A stretch of 64,000 nucleotides of DNA from JANQGH01 sp039030175 (GTDB lineage Bacteria > Pseudomonadota > Alphaproteobacteria > DSM-16000 > Inquilinaceae). The DNA is taken from positions 7,924 to 71,923 of the forward strand of contig JBCCER010000001.1 of the NCBI GenBank assembly GCA_039030175.1, given 5' to 3'. The notes under the pieces were generated by a model that saw only the letters and a program-made list of their open reading frames with translations, made no database searches and was not told the origin of the DNA. The position numbers were made by a program, and so were the translations under genes. Every line of letters begins with the position of its first letter. The first letter of the stretch is position 1. Shown here in pieces: positions 9,416-18,394 of this stretch.

Positions 9416-9970
9416 ATGACCATCATGTCCGACCGTTGGATTCGCCAGACGGCCAAGTCCGACGGCATGATCGAACCCTTCGTAGAAAAACAGACGCGCG
9501 CCGGCGCAATATCCTTCGGCCTCAGCTCGTACGGCTATGACGCAAGGGTGGCGGATGAGTTCCTTATCTTTACTAACGTCGACAATGCCGTCGTCGATCC
9601 GAAGAGCTTCGACGAGAACAGCTTTGTTAAGCGCAAGACCGATGTCTGCATCATTCCACCCAATAGCTTTGCCCTGGCGAGTACGGTGGAGTATTTCCGC
9701 GTGCCGCGCGATGTGATGGTGATTTGCCTGGGCAAGTCGACTTATGCGCGATGCGGCATCATCGTAAACGTGACGCCGCTGGAGCCCGGCTGGGAGGGAC
9801 ACGTCACCTTGGAGTTTTCCAACACCACGCCGCTACCCGCAAAGATCTACGCGAACGAGGGCGCGTGTCAGTTCCTGTTTTTGAAGGGGAACGAGCCCTG
9901 CGAGACCTCCTATGCCGACAGGGCGGGCAAATATATGGGCCAGCGGGGCGTCACCCTGCCGAAGATCTGA
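9416..9970 (+). CDS. dcd: dCTP deaminase
   Basis: A 184-residue enzyme converting dCTP to dUTP for thymidylate synthesis. Nearly every family motif is visible: SSYGYDARVADEF, KTDVCIIPPNSFALA, the CLGKSTYARCGI stretch, and GWEGHVTLEFSNTTPLPAKIY with the catalytic Glu in LEF. ATG at 9416 gives the usual alphaproteobacterial length; ATG at 9425 is a close alternative. It is followed by murA after 31 bases, a common alphaproteobacterial pairing. Confidence 0.97.
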   Translation: MTIMSDRWIRQTAKSDGMIEPFVEKQTRAGAISFGLSSYGYDARVADEFLIFTNVDNAVVDPKSFDENSFVKRKTDVCIIPPNSFALASTVEYFRVPRDVMVICLGKSTYARCGIIVNVTPLEPGWEGHVTLEFSNTTPLPAKIYANEGACQFLFLKGNEPCETSYADRAGKYMGQRGVTLPKI

Positions 9971-10001
9971 TCGATCGGCCGCAAATCACACAAGGCATGT
10001 A

Positions 10002-11273
10002 ATGGATAGAATACGCATTCGCGGCGGCCGGCCGCTCAAGGGCAGCATCCCGATCTCGGGTGCCAAGAATGCTGCCCTGCCGCTGATGGCGGCGAGCTTG
10101 CTGACCGATCAGACACTGACGCTCACCAAGGTGCCGAAGCTGGCGGATATCAAGACGATGTCGAGCCTGCTGGCTCAACATGGCGTCGTCCTGACGGCTA
10201 ACGGGACGCCCGGCGCATTAGCGTTGGATGCGGCCGGTGTCGACAACACTACGGCGCCGTATGATTTGGTCCGTAAGATGCGGGCGAGCGTTTTGGTACT
10301 GGGGCCGTTGGTCGCGCGATTTGGCCAGGCAGCAGTTTCTCTCCCCGGTGGCTGTGCCATCGGTACGCGCCCGGTCGATCTTCATATTGATGGGCTGAAG
10401 GCGCTGGGGGCCGAGATCGACCTGCGTGAAGGCTACATCCATGCAAGCGCCCCAGACGGACTGACCGGCGCGCACATAGTGTTCCCGAAGGTCTCGGTCG
10501 GGGCCACCGAAAACATTTTGATGGCGGCCAGCTTGGCCAAGGGCGAGACCGTGCTGCTGAACGCCGCGCGGGAGCCCGAAGTCGTTGACCTCGCCGACTG
10601 CCTTGTCGCCATGGGCGCCAGGATCGAGGGTATCGGTACCGATAGGGTGACGATCCAAGGCGTTGACAGCCTGGGTGCTGCTACCCATGAGGTGGTTAGC
10701 GACCGGATCGAAACCGGCACCTATGCCATGGCGGCAGCGGCCACGGGCGGGGATGTAGAGCTGATCGGCGGCCGTTTGGACCTGATCGAGGCGGTGTCAA
10801 AGGGCCTATCGGGTGCCGGCGTTGAGTTCTCAGAGACCGATGCCGGCTTCAGGGTCAATCGCGCGAATGGACCCTTAACCGGCGTCGATGTGATGACCGA
10901 GCCATTTCCGGGATACCCGACCGATTTGCAGGCCCAGACCATGGCGTTGATGACGACGGCCGGCGGGGCGTCGATGATCACCGAGACGATCTTCGAAAAC
11001 CGCTTCATGCATGTTCCCGAACTCGCCCGAATGGGGGCCAACATTACCGTCCACGGGTCTTCGGCCCTGGTTCGGGGTGTGCCGAATTTGACTGGCGCAC
11101 CCGTCATGGCCACCGACCTTCGCGCGAGCGTCTCCCTGGTCATTGCCGGCTTGGTCGCGGAAGGTGAGACGGTCTTGAATCGCGTCTATCATCTTGATCG
11201 TGGATACGAACGGCTGGAGGAAAAGTTGGCCGCCTGTGGTGCAGAAATCGAACGTATGCCGGCGGAAGACTGA
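10002..11273 (+). CDS. murA: UDP-N-acetylglucosamine 1-carboxyvinyltransferase
   Basis: A 423-residue cytoplasmic enzyme of the first committed step of peptidoglycan synthesis, transferring enolpyruvate from PEP to UDP-GlcNAc. The catalytic Lys22-Asn23 (SGAKNAALPL) and the fosfomycin-target cysteine Cys118 (LPGGCAIGTRPVDLH) are both present, so fosfomycin sensitivity of the enzyme is expected. Length is normal. Its TGA overlaps the ATG of the next gene (TGATG), which suggests translational coupling. Confidence 0.98.
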   Translation: MDRIRIRGGRPLKGSIPISGAKNAALPLMAASLLTDQTLTLTKVPKLADIKTMSSLLAQHGVVLTANGTPGALALDAAGVDNTTAPYDLVRKMRASVLVLGPLVARFGQAAVSLPGGCAIGTRPVDLHIDGLKALGAEIDLREGYIHASAPDGLTGAHIVFPKVSVGATENILMAASLAKGETVLLNAAREPEVVDLADCLVAMGARIEGIGTDRVTIQGVDSLGAATHEVVSDRIETGTYAMAAAATGGDVELIGGRLDLIEAVSKGLSGAGVEFSETDAGFRVNRANGPLTGVDVMTEPFPGYPTDLQAQTMALMTTAGGASMITETIFENRFMHVPELARMGANITVHGSSALVRGVPNLTGAPVMATDLRASVSLVIAGLVAEGETVLNRVYHLDRGYERLEEKLAACGAEIERMPAED

Positions 11274-11809
11274 TGGCTGACCCAATGAGCGCTAAACCAC
11301 TGCGCCTGCGAACCCGTGAAGCCGCTGAATTGCCGGTCATCGCTGCCCAGTTACAGGACGCGATCGTGCCAGTGGCGGAGATTGGCTATGACGCCGAGAA
11401 GAAGTTGTTCGTCTTCGTCGCCAATCGCTTCCGATGGGATATCGGAGAGGTCGACTGGTCTGACGAGTTCGGCAGCGACGAGGCTGACGAGGAATTGGGT
11501 GAGGGACCACAGGGTGCGGTCTACCTGCGAGGTCAATGCGGGGTGCAGTTCCGTAACGTCACGCAGGTCCGCCGTCGCAACATCGACATGGCCGATCGCG
11601 GCGGCTTGCTCGATCTCCTGACCATCGCCACTTACGACAATCACATTCGCCTGGTCTTTGCCGAAAATGCCGAAATCGATCTGACCGTTGGCCGATTTGA
11701 CGTCTACATGGAGGATATCGGCGAGCCCTGGATTACACGGCAGCGGCCTGAACATAGAGACGAGGAAGACAGCGCCCAATCGGGCGCCGCCGATAAGTCC
11801 GAAGTCTAG
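11273..11809 (+). CDS. DUF2948 family protein
   Basis: A 178-residue protein recognised by its opening LRLRTREAAELPVIAAQLQDA and the FVANRFRWD motif, found beside murA and hisD in many alphaproteobacteria. Function is not known. Its start overlaps the murA stop, and its TAG stop overlaps the glnK stop on the other strand in a shared CTAG. In related genomes the next genes are usually hisG/hisD; here they lie about 8.7 kb away. Confidence 0.88.
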   Translation: MADPMSAKPLRLRTREAAELPVIAAQLQDAIVPVAEIGYDAEKKLFVFVANRFRWDIGEVDWSDEFGSDEADEELGEGPQGAVYLRGQCGVQFRNVTQVRRRNIDMADRGGLLDLLTIATYDNHIRLVFAENAEIDLTVGRFDVYMEDIGEPWITRQRPEHRDEEDSAQSGAADKSEV

Positions 11810-12144
11810 AGCGCCTGCGACCCGATTTCTCCGGTTCGGATCCGCATCGCATCTTGCAGATCGAAAACGAAGATCTTGCCGTCACCAATCCGGCCGGTTT
11901 GGGCTGACTGTTGAATGGCTTCCACCACCCGTTCCTGATCGCCATCATCGACGGCGATTTCCAGTTTCAGCTTCGGAATGTAGCTGATCTTGTACTCCGC
12001 TCCCCGATAGATCTCGGTATGCCCCTTTTGGCGGCCATATCCACGCACTTCCGTTGCGGTCAGGCCCAAAATGCCGATCTCGGTCAAGGCATCGCGCACA
12101 GCGTCCAACCTGTGCGGTTGGATAATGGCGACAATCCATTTCAT
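11806..12144 (-). CDS. glnK: PII nitrogen regulatory protein
   Basis: A 112-residue PII protein that senses 2-oxoglutarate and ATP/ADP. The T-loop GRQKGHTEIYRGAEY carries Tyr51, the uridylylation site used by GlnD, and the C-terminal GKIFVFDLQDAMRIRTGE is the B/C-loop region. It follows amtB by 45 bases on the same strand, so it is called GlnK rather than GlnB. GlnK normally binds AmtB and blocks the channel when nitrogen is plentiful. The order amtB-glnK is the reverse of the common glnK-amtB operon. Confidence 0.95.
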   Translation of the reverse strand: MKWIVAIIQPHRLDAVRDALTEIGILGLTATEVRGYGRQKGHTEIYRGAEYKISYIPKLKLEIAVDDGDQERVVEAIQQSAQTGRIGDGKIFVFDLQDAMRIRTGEIGSQAL

Positions 12145-12189
12145 CGTTGAAATCTCCTTTGGATCAATGGCTTTGCGCGCCCCGCAGGC

Positions 12190-13407
12190 CTACGGATTGT
12201 AGCCCTGCTCGCCATGGGCGGTGAAATCCAACCCTTCGATGGCATCCTCGTCGGTGACCCGCAATCCGCAAAGAGCCTTTGTGATCTTCACAAGGACATA
12301 GCTGGCAATGGCTGCCCAAAGGGCAGTTACAACGACGCCGACGAGCTGTACCCAGAATTGCGACCCCATGGTCACGCCTTCGGCAAGGCCGATGCCGCCC
12401 AACGCAGTGCTAGCAAAGAACGCCGCCAGCAAGGTACCGGTCGCGCCGCCGATGCCGTGCACCGCCAAGACATCCAGTGAGTCGTCGATCTTGAACTTGT
12501 GCTTGATCAAATCGACCGCCGCATAGCAAAGCAGGCCGCCGACCAAGCCGAGCACAATGCCACCTGCCGGGCCGACGAACCCGGACGCAGGGGTGATGGT
12601 CGCCAAGCCTGCGATGGTGCCGGTGACCAAACCGACGACGCTGGGCTTGCCATACTTGACCCATTCGATCGTCAACCACACCAGCGAGGCAACGGCCGCC
12701 GATAGGTGTGTAACCAGCATGGCCATTGCAGCGTCGGTGCCTGCCGACAGGGCGCTACCGGCGTTGAAGCCGAACCAGCCTACCCACAGCATGCACGCCC
12801 CGACCATCACCATCCAAGGCGCGTGGGGTGGCCGCAATCCGCTTGGGAAGCCGCGCCTGTCGCCGAGCTGCCAGGCGATCACGAGAGCAGAGACGCCCGC
12901 CGTTACGTGGACGACGATCCCACCGGCGAAGTCAAGAACGCCCATTTCAGCAAGCCAGCCGCCACCCCATACCCAGTGGGTCACGGGGGCATAGACAACC
13001 AGCAGCCATAGACCGGAAAACACCAAGACGGCGGCGAACTTGATCCGTTCGACATAGGCGCCGACGATCAGCGCGGGTGTGATGATCGCGAATGTCATCT
13101 GGAACATCACGAACAGCGTCGCGGGTATTCCGTAATCCTCAATGATGGTACCCCGCCCCATGTCTAGGAGCAGCACATCCGACAGTCCGCCGACAAAGGC
13201 GTTGCCTTCCGAGAAGGCGAGGCTATAGCCAATGACAAACCATAAGACCGAGGCAAGGCACGCAATAGCAATGCAGTGCATTAGGACGGACAGGACGTTC
13301 TTCGACTGAACCAGGCCACCATAGAAAAGCGCCAGGCCAGGCAGCGTCATGAACAGGACCAAGGCAGTGGATGTCAAAATCCACGCCGTATTGCCGGTAT
13401 CGATCAT
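12190..13407 (-). CDS. amtB: Ammonium transporter
   Basis: A 405-residue Amt/Rh family channel with about 11 membrane helices. Seen: an N terminus without a strong cleavable signal (GNTAWILTSTALVLFMTLPGLALFYGGLV), the signature DFAGGIVVHVTAGVSALV, and the second conserved histidine region VHGIGGATGTLLAA. The pore histidines of these two segments are present. ATG at 13407 is preferred over TTG at 13410. It is co-transcribed with glnK. Confidence 0.96.
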   Translation of the reverse strand: MIDTGNTAWILTSTALVLFMTLPGLALFYGGLVQSKNVLSVLMHCIAIACLASVLWFVIGYSLAFSEGNAFVGGLSDVLLLDMGRGTIIEDYGIPATLFVMFQMTFAIITPALIVGAYVERIKFAAVLVFSGLWLLVVYAPVTHWVWGGGWLAEMGVLDFAGGIVVHVTAGVSALVIAWQLGDRRGFPSGLRPPHAPWMVMVGACMLWVGWFGFNAGSALSAGTDAAMAMLVTHLSAAVASLVWLTIEWVKYGKPSVVGLVTGTIAGLATITPASGFVGPAGGIVLGLVGGLLCYAAVDLIKHKFKIDDSLDVLAVHGIGGATGTLLAAFFASTALGGIGLAEGVTMGSQFWVQLVGVVVTALWAAIASYVLVKITKALCGLRVTDEDAIEGLDFTAHGEQGYNP

Positions 13408-13733
13408 CAATGAGCCCCTTTTCGCGCCGAGATTACCTCTCGGTTCGGCGAGATTGCTAAATCGGGCGGCATCATGCCCAGAAAAGCGGCGAGATCAATG
13501 GTGCAGTGCGATATTCTCAGTCCCAGCTGCACTTTTCGTGCGCGAATGACTAATTCGTAGTCACGTTAGTTCGCTGCTTAGCGCCCTTTGGTTGTATTCG
13601 GTCCCGACATGCGATGGATCAGATCTTGCCTTCAACCGAAGCTGTAGCCGCAGAGCGACACCTTCGTGGCGAACGGATCGCTAATCTGAAGCTTGAAATT
13701 CAGAATGGGGCGCTGTCAGGACTTAACGATCGG
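13408..13733. other. Gene-free stretch upstream of amtB
   Basis: About 325 bases between the amtB start and the TetR-gene stop, both minus strand; it must hold the amtB promoter. An imperfect repeat TGCAC-TTTTC-GTGCG lies near 13527-13541 but does not fit the NtrC spacing, and only a poor sigma-54-like match overlaps it. A 56-codon plus-strand frame from 13614 runs into the TetR gene and is not accepted. Confidence 0.35.
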
Positions 13734-14366
13734 CTAACTGTTCTTGAGGCCATTCATCAAGATATCGAAATGGGTTTCGAATAACTGTTCCGAATCCAGC
13801 GTATGATGCCTTTCAAACAGGATCTTCCAGATCGCCGCTACGATGACGGGGCCTAAAACCACTTGGGGGTGGTCGGGCAGGGCGGTCTGGCGAAACTCGC
13901 CTCGCTTGACTCCGAGCTCGATTGTTTTTTGGAGGGTCTTAAGGCCGCGTTGAATGACCGTCTCGTAGTAAAAATCCACCAGATGAGAGAAGCGAGGACC
14001 CTCGGCGATCATCAATCGCAGGATCTCGCGTAACCTGCTGCCGGCCAACTCCTGATAGATCCCTCTAACCTGAGCCCGGATCAGCGCCTCCACTGGGCCG
14101 TCATGATTGGCTAGCAGCTCTTCCGCCGCGGAGACACGCGGAAGAACCCAGCGGCGCACGACGCCCTCGAAGAGTTGGTCCTTGCTGTTGAAATACAGAT
14201 AGATCGTCCCCTTGCTGATGCCCGCTCTCTTGGCGACATCGTCAAGACGCGCGGCCTCGAATCCCTTCGTCGAGAACTCTTCCAGCGCGGCGTCCAAGAT
14301 ATCGTCCGACCGGCCCTCCTTGGCTGGACGACCGCGCGGTTTATCCCCCAGTTGATTGGCTGTCAT
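13734..14366 (-). CDS. TetR/AcrR family repressor of the efflux operon
   Basis: A 210-residue regulator. The DNA-binding helix-turn-helix lies at about residues 20-65 (ILDAALEEFSTKGFEAARLDDVAKRAGISKGTIYLYF split over three helices), followed by a ligand-binding domain of the AefR/CecR kind. ATG at 14366 gives a standard N terminus; an ATG at 14396 is possible. It is divergent from the HlyD-ABC operon, with a perfect palindrome in the gap. The layout resembles E. coli cecR with ybhGFSR, though there the genes are co-directional. Confidence 0.9.
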   Translation of the reverse strand: MTANQLGDKPRGRPAKEGRSDDILDAALEEFSTKGFEAARLDDVAKRAGISKGTIYLYFNSKDQLFEGVVRRWVLPRVSAAEELLANHDGPVEALIRAQVRGIYQELAGSRLREILRLMIAEGPRFSHLVDFYYETVIQRGLKTLQKTIELGVKRGEFRQTALPDHPQVVLGPVIVAAIWKILFERHHTLDSEQLFETHFDILMNGLKNS

Positions 14367-14428
14367 CGTGTTTATCCGCCGCGCGAAGCAATTCATGTTG
14401 CAAAAGTCAGGTACTAGAACATATTATG

Positions 14429-14442
14429 ACTGACCGGTCAGT
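14429..14442. promoter_or_regulatory. Palindromic TetR-type operator
   Basis: ACTGACCGGTCAGT is a perfect 14-bp inverted repeat of the TGACCGGTCA kind often bound by TetR/AcrR repressors. It lies 63 bases before the TetR start and 53 before the HlyD start, so one bound dimer could control both directions. Confidence 0.75.
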
Positions 14443-14494
14443 TATACAAGCGCCAGGTTGTGATCGGTCCAAAGCGGGAGAGTGTTGCCGAGAT

Positions 14495-15493
14495 ATGAAG
14501 CGGGTTGCCGTCATAATCGTGGTCTTGTTTGTGCTGGGAGGTGGCGCGGCCTGGTACTTCTATGGTCGCGAGGAGGCCCAAAGCCCCGACCTTCTGCTAT
14601 ACGGCAATGTGGACATCCGTCAGGTGGAGCTTGCCTTTCGGGTGACCGGCCGCCTTGCAGAAATGCGGTTTGAGGAGGGAGACGCGGTTCAGGCCGATGA
14701 ATTGGTCGCCACTCTGGATGCCGTTCCCTTCGATGAAAGTGTTGCTTATGCCGAGGCCAATGTCGCCGTTCGGCAGGCCCAACTTGCCAATCTCGAAGCC
14801 GGCGCCCGCCCGCAAGAGGTAGCGCAAGGACGAGCAACCGTTGCCGAGAGACAGGCCGCCTTGGACAACGCAACGCGCGTTTTGGAGCGACAGCAACAGC
14901 TGGTGCAGCAAGGAAACGTCTCGCAAAGCGTTTACGATGACGCTCTCACCGGGCTTGATGAGGCACAAGCTCGGTTGGAGTCTGCTCAGGAAGCACTTGA
15001 GTTGACACTGGCGGGGGCCCGCGCCGAGGACATCCAAGCGGCCAGGGCCAATCTCCAGGCGGCTCAAGTCCAGGTCGCGCAAGCCCAAACCCAGCGTGAC
15101 GATACGCAGCTCTATGCGCCATCGGACGGAACGATATTGACCCGCATGCACGAGCCGGGTGCGATCGTCTCGGCAGGTCAAACTGTCTTCACGCTGTCTT
15201 TGGACCGCCCGGTCTGGGTGCGAGCCTATGTCGATGAACCCGATTTGGGACTGATCCGGCCCGGCTTGTCCGTCGAAGTCGTTACGGACACAAATCCGAA
15301 CCAGCCCTATACAGGCCAGATTGGCTTTATCTCACCGACCGCCGAATTCACCCCGCGCACTGTCGAAACGACCGCGCTGCGGACGAGCCTCGTCTATCGC
15401 CTGCGGGTGATCGTCGCGGAACCTGACGACCGCTTGCGACAGGGCATGCCGGTGACCGTGCGAATTGCCAATGCGCGGCAGGTGACGGAGTGA
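14495..15493 (+). CDS. HlyD family periplasmic adaptor (YbhG-like)
   Basis: A 332-residue membrane fusion protein. Residues 1-23 form an N-terminal anchor, followed by a biotinyl-lipoyl half (VTGRLAEMRFEEGDAVQADELVATLD), a long alanine/glutamine-rich coiled-coil hairpin at about 80-210, the second lipoyl half (YAPSDGTILTRMHEPGAIVSAGQTVF) and a beta-barrel domain. It would link the inner-membrane ABC exporter to an outer-membrane channel. ATG at 14495 is chosen; an in-frame ATG at 14426 would place the operator inside the coding region. Confidence 0.9.
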   Translation: MKRVAVIIVVLFVLGGGAAWYFYGREEAQSPDLLLYGNVDIRQVELAFRVTGRLAEMRFEEGDAVQADELVATLDAVPFDESVAYAEANVAVRQAQLANLEAGARPQEVAQGRATVAERQAALDNATRVLERQQQLVQQGNVSQSVYDDALTGLDEAQARLESAQEALELTLAGARAEDIQAARANLQAAQVQVAQAQTQRDDTQLYAPSDGTILTRMHEPGAIVSAGQTVFTLSLDRPVWVRAYVDEPDLGLIRPGLSVEVVTDTNPNQPYTGQIGFISPTAEFTPRTVETTALRTSLVYRLRVIVAEPDDRLRQGMPVTVRIANARQVTE

Positions 15494-15496
15494 CCG

Positions 15497-17275
15497 ATGG
15501 GCGAGGCGCTCGTCCAGATCAATTCGGTCACGAAAAGCTTCATCAAAGGGCATCCGCCTGCGCTTAACGCCATCTCTGCGCAGGTGGAGGCGGGAAAGAT
15601 AACAGGGCTGGTCGGCCCAGACGGTGCCGGGAAGACGACGTTGATCCGGCTGATCACGGGCCTGTTGGTTCCTGACGAGGGTAAGATCACCGCTCTTGGA
15701 TGCGACACGCGATCTGAGGCCCGGTCCATCCACGCGGCCGTTGGCTATATGCCGCAGCGGTTTGGCCTTTATGAGGATCTGACGGTCCAGGAGAACTTGT
15801 CGCTTTACGCCAATCTGCGGGGGCTATCGTTTCAGCAGCGCGCCGGGGTCTTTGAGAGGCTTTTGGACTTTACGGACCTCGCCCGATTTACCGACCGGCT
15901 ATCGGGCCAGCTTTCCGGAGGCATGAAGCAGAAACTGGGGCTCGCCTGCGCTCTGATCAAAACGCCAAAGTTGCTGCTGTTGGACGAACCCAGCGTCGGC
16001 GTCGACCCGATTTCGCGCCGTGAGCTGTGGCGCATGGTCCAAGACCTTACCAGTGAGGGCATCGGTGTCGTCTGGTCCACCGCTTATCTCGACGAAGCCG
16101 AGCGATGTGACGATGTCATCCTGCTGAACGAAGGTGAACTGCTGTTTCAGGGGCCGCCGAATGGGATGACCGGGCGGGCGGCGGGGCGCGTCGACCAGAT
16201 CGTTGAGATTAAGGGACGAAGGCGGGCCGTGTTGGCCAACGCACTCGATATCGACGGTGTTGTCGATGGCGTCATACAGGGTCGCGCCGTGCGGGTTGTC
16301 TATCGACGAGACGATGTCGCCGCGACGCGCCTGCGAGCGACTGAGATGGTGGCCGCTACCGAACCCACCGCGTCGGTCGTTCAAACCGAGCCGCGTTTTG
16401 AGGACGCGTTTATCGATGCCCTGGGCGGTGGTCCCGGGGGGCGCTCGACGCTCGCCGCGCACACGGTCGATATCGCCGTAAAATCTAACAGCGGCAACCA
16501 AGACAGCTCGGATGGCGACAAGGTCATCGTGGCCAAAGGCTTGACCAAGCGGTTCGGCGATTTCGTCGCAGCGCGCGATGTCACGTTCGCCATTCCGCGC
16601 GGCGAGATCTTCGGCTTGCTCGGCCCCAACGGTGCAGGCAAGTCCACCTCATTCAAGATGCTCTGCGGTCTGCTGAAGCCGACGGCTGGGGAGGGCACCG
16701 TTGCCGGGTTCGATCTGCGCAGAGCGGCGGCCGAAGCGCGCAATCGACTGGGCTATATGGCGCAGAAATTCTCGCTTTATGGCGACCTTAGCGTTGCCCA
16801 GAATCTAGAGTTCTTTGCCGGAGCCTACGGGCTTTCCCGCAAAAGGCGGCGTGAGCGCATCGACACGATGATTGAGACGTTCGACCTGCCGAGGTTTTTG
16901 GCTACCAACGCCAAAGATCTGCCGCTCGGCTACAAACAGCGACTGGCTCTGGCTTGTGCTGTCATGCACGAGCCTGAAGCGCTGTTTCTGGACGAGCCGA
17001 CCTCCGGTGTCGACCCGATCACAAGGCGGGAGTTTTGGACTCACATCAACGGCTTGGTCGAGCGCGGCGTCGCTGTCCTCGTGACTACCCACTTCATGGA
17101 CGAAGCCGAGTACTGCGACCGGATCGCCTTGATCTACCGAAGCCGGACAATCGCGACCGGCTCGCCCGACGCGCTTAAGGCCCAAGTCACAAGTCTATCC
17201 TTGCCAGATCCTTCGCTAGAGGATGCTTTCATTCGTCTGGTTGAGGACTCCGAGTCTGGTCAAGAGGCGGCGTGA
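15497..17275 (+). CDS. ABC exporter ATPase with two fused nucleotide-binding domains (YbhF-like)
   Basis: A 592-residue tandem ATPase. Domain 1: Walker A GPDGAGKTT (40-48), signature LSGGMKQ (139-145), Walker B ending in DE (163-164). Domain 2: Walker A GPNGAGKST (376-384), altered signature LPLGYKQ (475-481), Walker B ALFLDE (495-500). The domain-1 switch position is Tyr (STAYLDEAE) and domain 2 has His (TTHFMDEAE). From family knowledge, this asymmetry is usual for YbhF proteins and implies unequal ATP sites. It starts 3 bases after the HlyD stop and overlaps the next permease gene by 4 bases. Confidence 0.94.
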   Translation: MGEALVQINSVTKSFIKGHPPALNAISAQVEAGKITGLVGPDGAGKTTLIRLITGLLVPDEGKITALGCDTRSEARSIHAAVGYMPQRFGLYEDLTVQENLSLYANLRGLSFQQRAGVFERLLDFTDLARFTDRLSGQLSGGMKQKLGLACALIKTPKLLLLDEPSVGVDPISRRELWRMVQDLTSEGIGVVWSTAYLDEAERCDDVILLNEGELLFQGPPNGMTGRAAGRVDQIVEIKGRRRAVLANALDIDGVVDGVIQGRAVRVVYRRDDVAATRLRATEMVAATEPTASVVQTEPRFEDAFIDALGGGPGGRSTLAAHTVDIAVKSNSGNQDSSDGDKVIVAKGLTKRFGDFVAARDVTFAIPRGEIFGLLGPNGAGKSTSFKMLCGLLKPTAGEGTVAGFDLRRAAAEARNRLGYMAQKFSLYGDLSVAQNLEFFAGAYGLSRKRRRERIDTMIETFDLPRFLATNAKDLPLGYKQRLALACAVMHEPEALFLDEPTSGVDPITRREFWTHINGLVERGVAVLVTTHFMDEAEYCDRIALIYRSRTIATGSPDALKAQVTSLSLPDPSLEDAFIRLVEDSESGQEAA

Positions 17276-18393
17276 TGGTGCCTGGCCGTCGATTCGGTGC
17301 CTTGCTGGTTAAGGAGAGCATTCAGATCGTCCGCGACCCTAGCTCGATCTTGATCGCGCTGGTCCTGCCGCTAATCCTACTGTTCCTCTTCGGTTACGGC
17401 GTTTCGCTCGACGCCAATGTCGTCAGGATTGGCTTGGTGATAGAGCAGGCCGAAGGTCCTGCCGAGGATCTTGCCGCCGCATTTCAGGCCTCTCCGTATT
17501 TCGAGACAGAAGTCGCGACCGACATTCGGCTGTTGGAGGACGATCTTGTTGCCGGCGACATCCGAGGGATCGTGGTTATACCAGCGACATTCGATCGAGT
17601 CTTCGACATGGGGAATGGCCACGCCGCATTCCAGGTCATCGCGGATGGGTCGGAGCCCAATACCGCCAACTTTGTTCAGAACTACGCCAGCGGTGTCTGG
17701 AGTACTTGGCTGGCCCAACAATCTGCGAATGGGCAGGGAACGCCACCCGCTATCTCTTTGGCGCCGCGCTTTTGGTTCAATCCGGAACTGGCCAGCCGCT
17801 ACTTCCTTGTGCCGGGATCGATGGCCATCGTGATGACGCTGATCGGTACGCTCTTGACCGCCCTGGTCGTGGCGCGCGAGTGGGAGCGGGGCACGATGGA
17901 GGCCATCATGGCCACCCCGGTCGGCATTTTGGAACTGCTACTGGGTAAGCTGATTCCATACTTCGTCCTCGCGTTAGGCGCGATGGCCCTTTGCACCGTC
18001 CTCGCGGTCACGGTGTTCGGTGTGCCGATGCACGGGTCAGTGTTGGCGCTGGTCGCCATATCAATGGCATTCCTGCTGCCAGCATTGGGTCAGGGGCTGC
18101 TGATTTCAGCTGCGACCAAGAACCAGTTCGTCGCCTCGCAGGCGGCGCTGCTGAGTGGATTTCTGCCGGCCTTTCTTCTCTCCGGCTTCATCTTCGAAAT
18201 CGACAGCATGCCGACGGTGATCCAGTGGATTACGGTGATCGTGCCGGCCCGTTACCTGATTGCCAGCCTGCAGACCGTCTTTTTGGCAGGGGATATTTGG
18301 GCGCTGTTTTTGCCGAACATCGGGATCATGTTGCTGATTGGTTCGGTGTTTTTTGTGCTGGCCGCTCGCAGCACCAAAAAGCGGCTCGACTGA
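17272..18393 (+). CDS. ABC-2 type permease (YbhS-like)
   Basis: A 373-residue membrane protein of the ABC-2 exporter class. It has one N-terminal helix (LVLPLILLFLFGYGVSLD), a periplasmic domain of about 130 residues, and five C-terminal helices with the family motif EWERGTMEAIMATPV before them. It overlaps the ATPase stop (ATGATG context at 17272) and probably pairs with the next permease as a heterodimer. Confidence 0.92.
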   Translation: MMVPGRRFGALLVKESIQIVRDPSSILIALVLPLILLFLFGYGVSLDANVVRIGLVIEQAEGPAEDLAAAFQASPYFETEVATDIRLLEDDLVAGDIRGIVVIPATFDRVFDMGNGHAAFQVIADGSEPNTANFVQNYASGVWSTWLAQQSANGQGTPPAISLAPRFWFNPELASRYFLVPGSMAIVMTLIGTLLTALVVAREWERGTMEAIMATPVGILELLLGKLIPYFVLALGAMALCTVLAVTVFGVPMHGSVLALVAISMAFLLPALGQGLLISAATKNQFVASQAALLSGFLPAFLLSGFIFEIDSMPTVIQWITVIVPARYLIASLQTVFLAGDIWALFLPNIGIMLLIGSVFFVLAARSTKKRLD

Positions 18394-18394
18394 G

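Noticed and set aside
13520..13545. Sigma-54/NtrC-like site upstream of amtB
   Set aside because: The best match to the -24/-12 pattern has three mismatches and the inverted repeat has 5 rather than 7 central bases.
13614..13784. 56-codon plus-strand frame between amtB and the TetR gene
   Set aside because: Runs into the TetR coding region on the other strand, has no clear ribosome site and no recognisable family.
14426..14494. Earlier ATG for the HlyD protein
   Set aside because: Would put the palindromic operator inside the coding sequence and add a leader before the membrane anchor.
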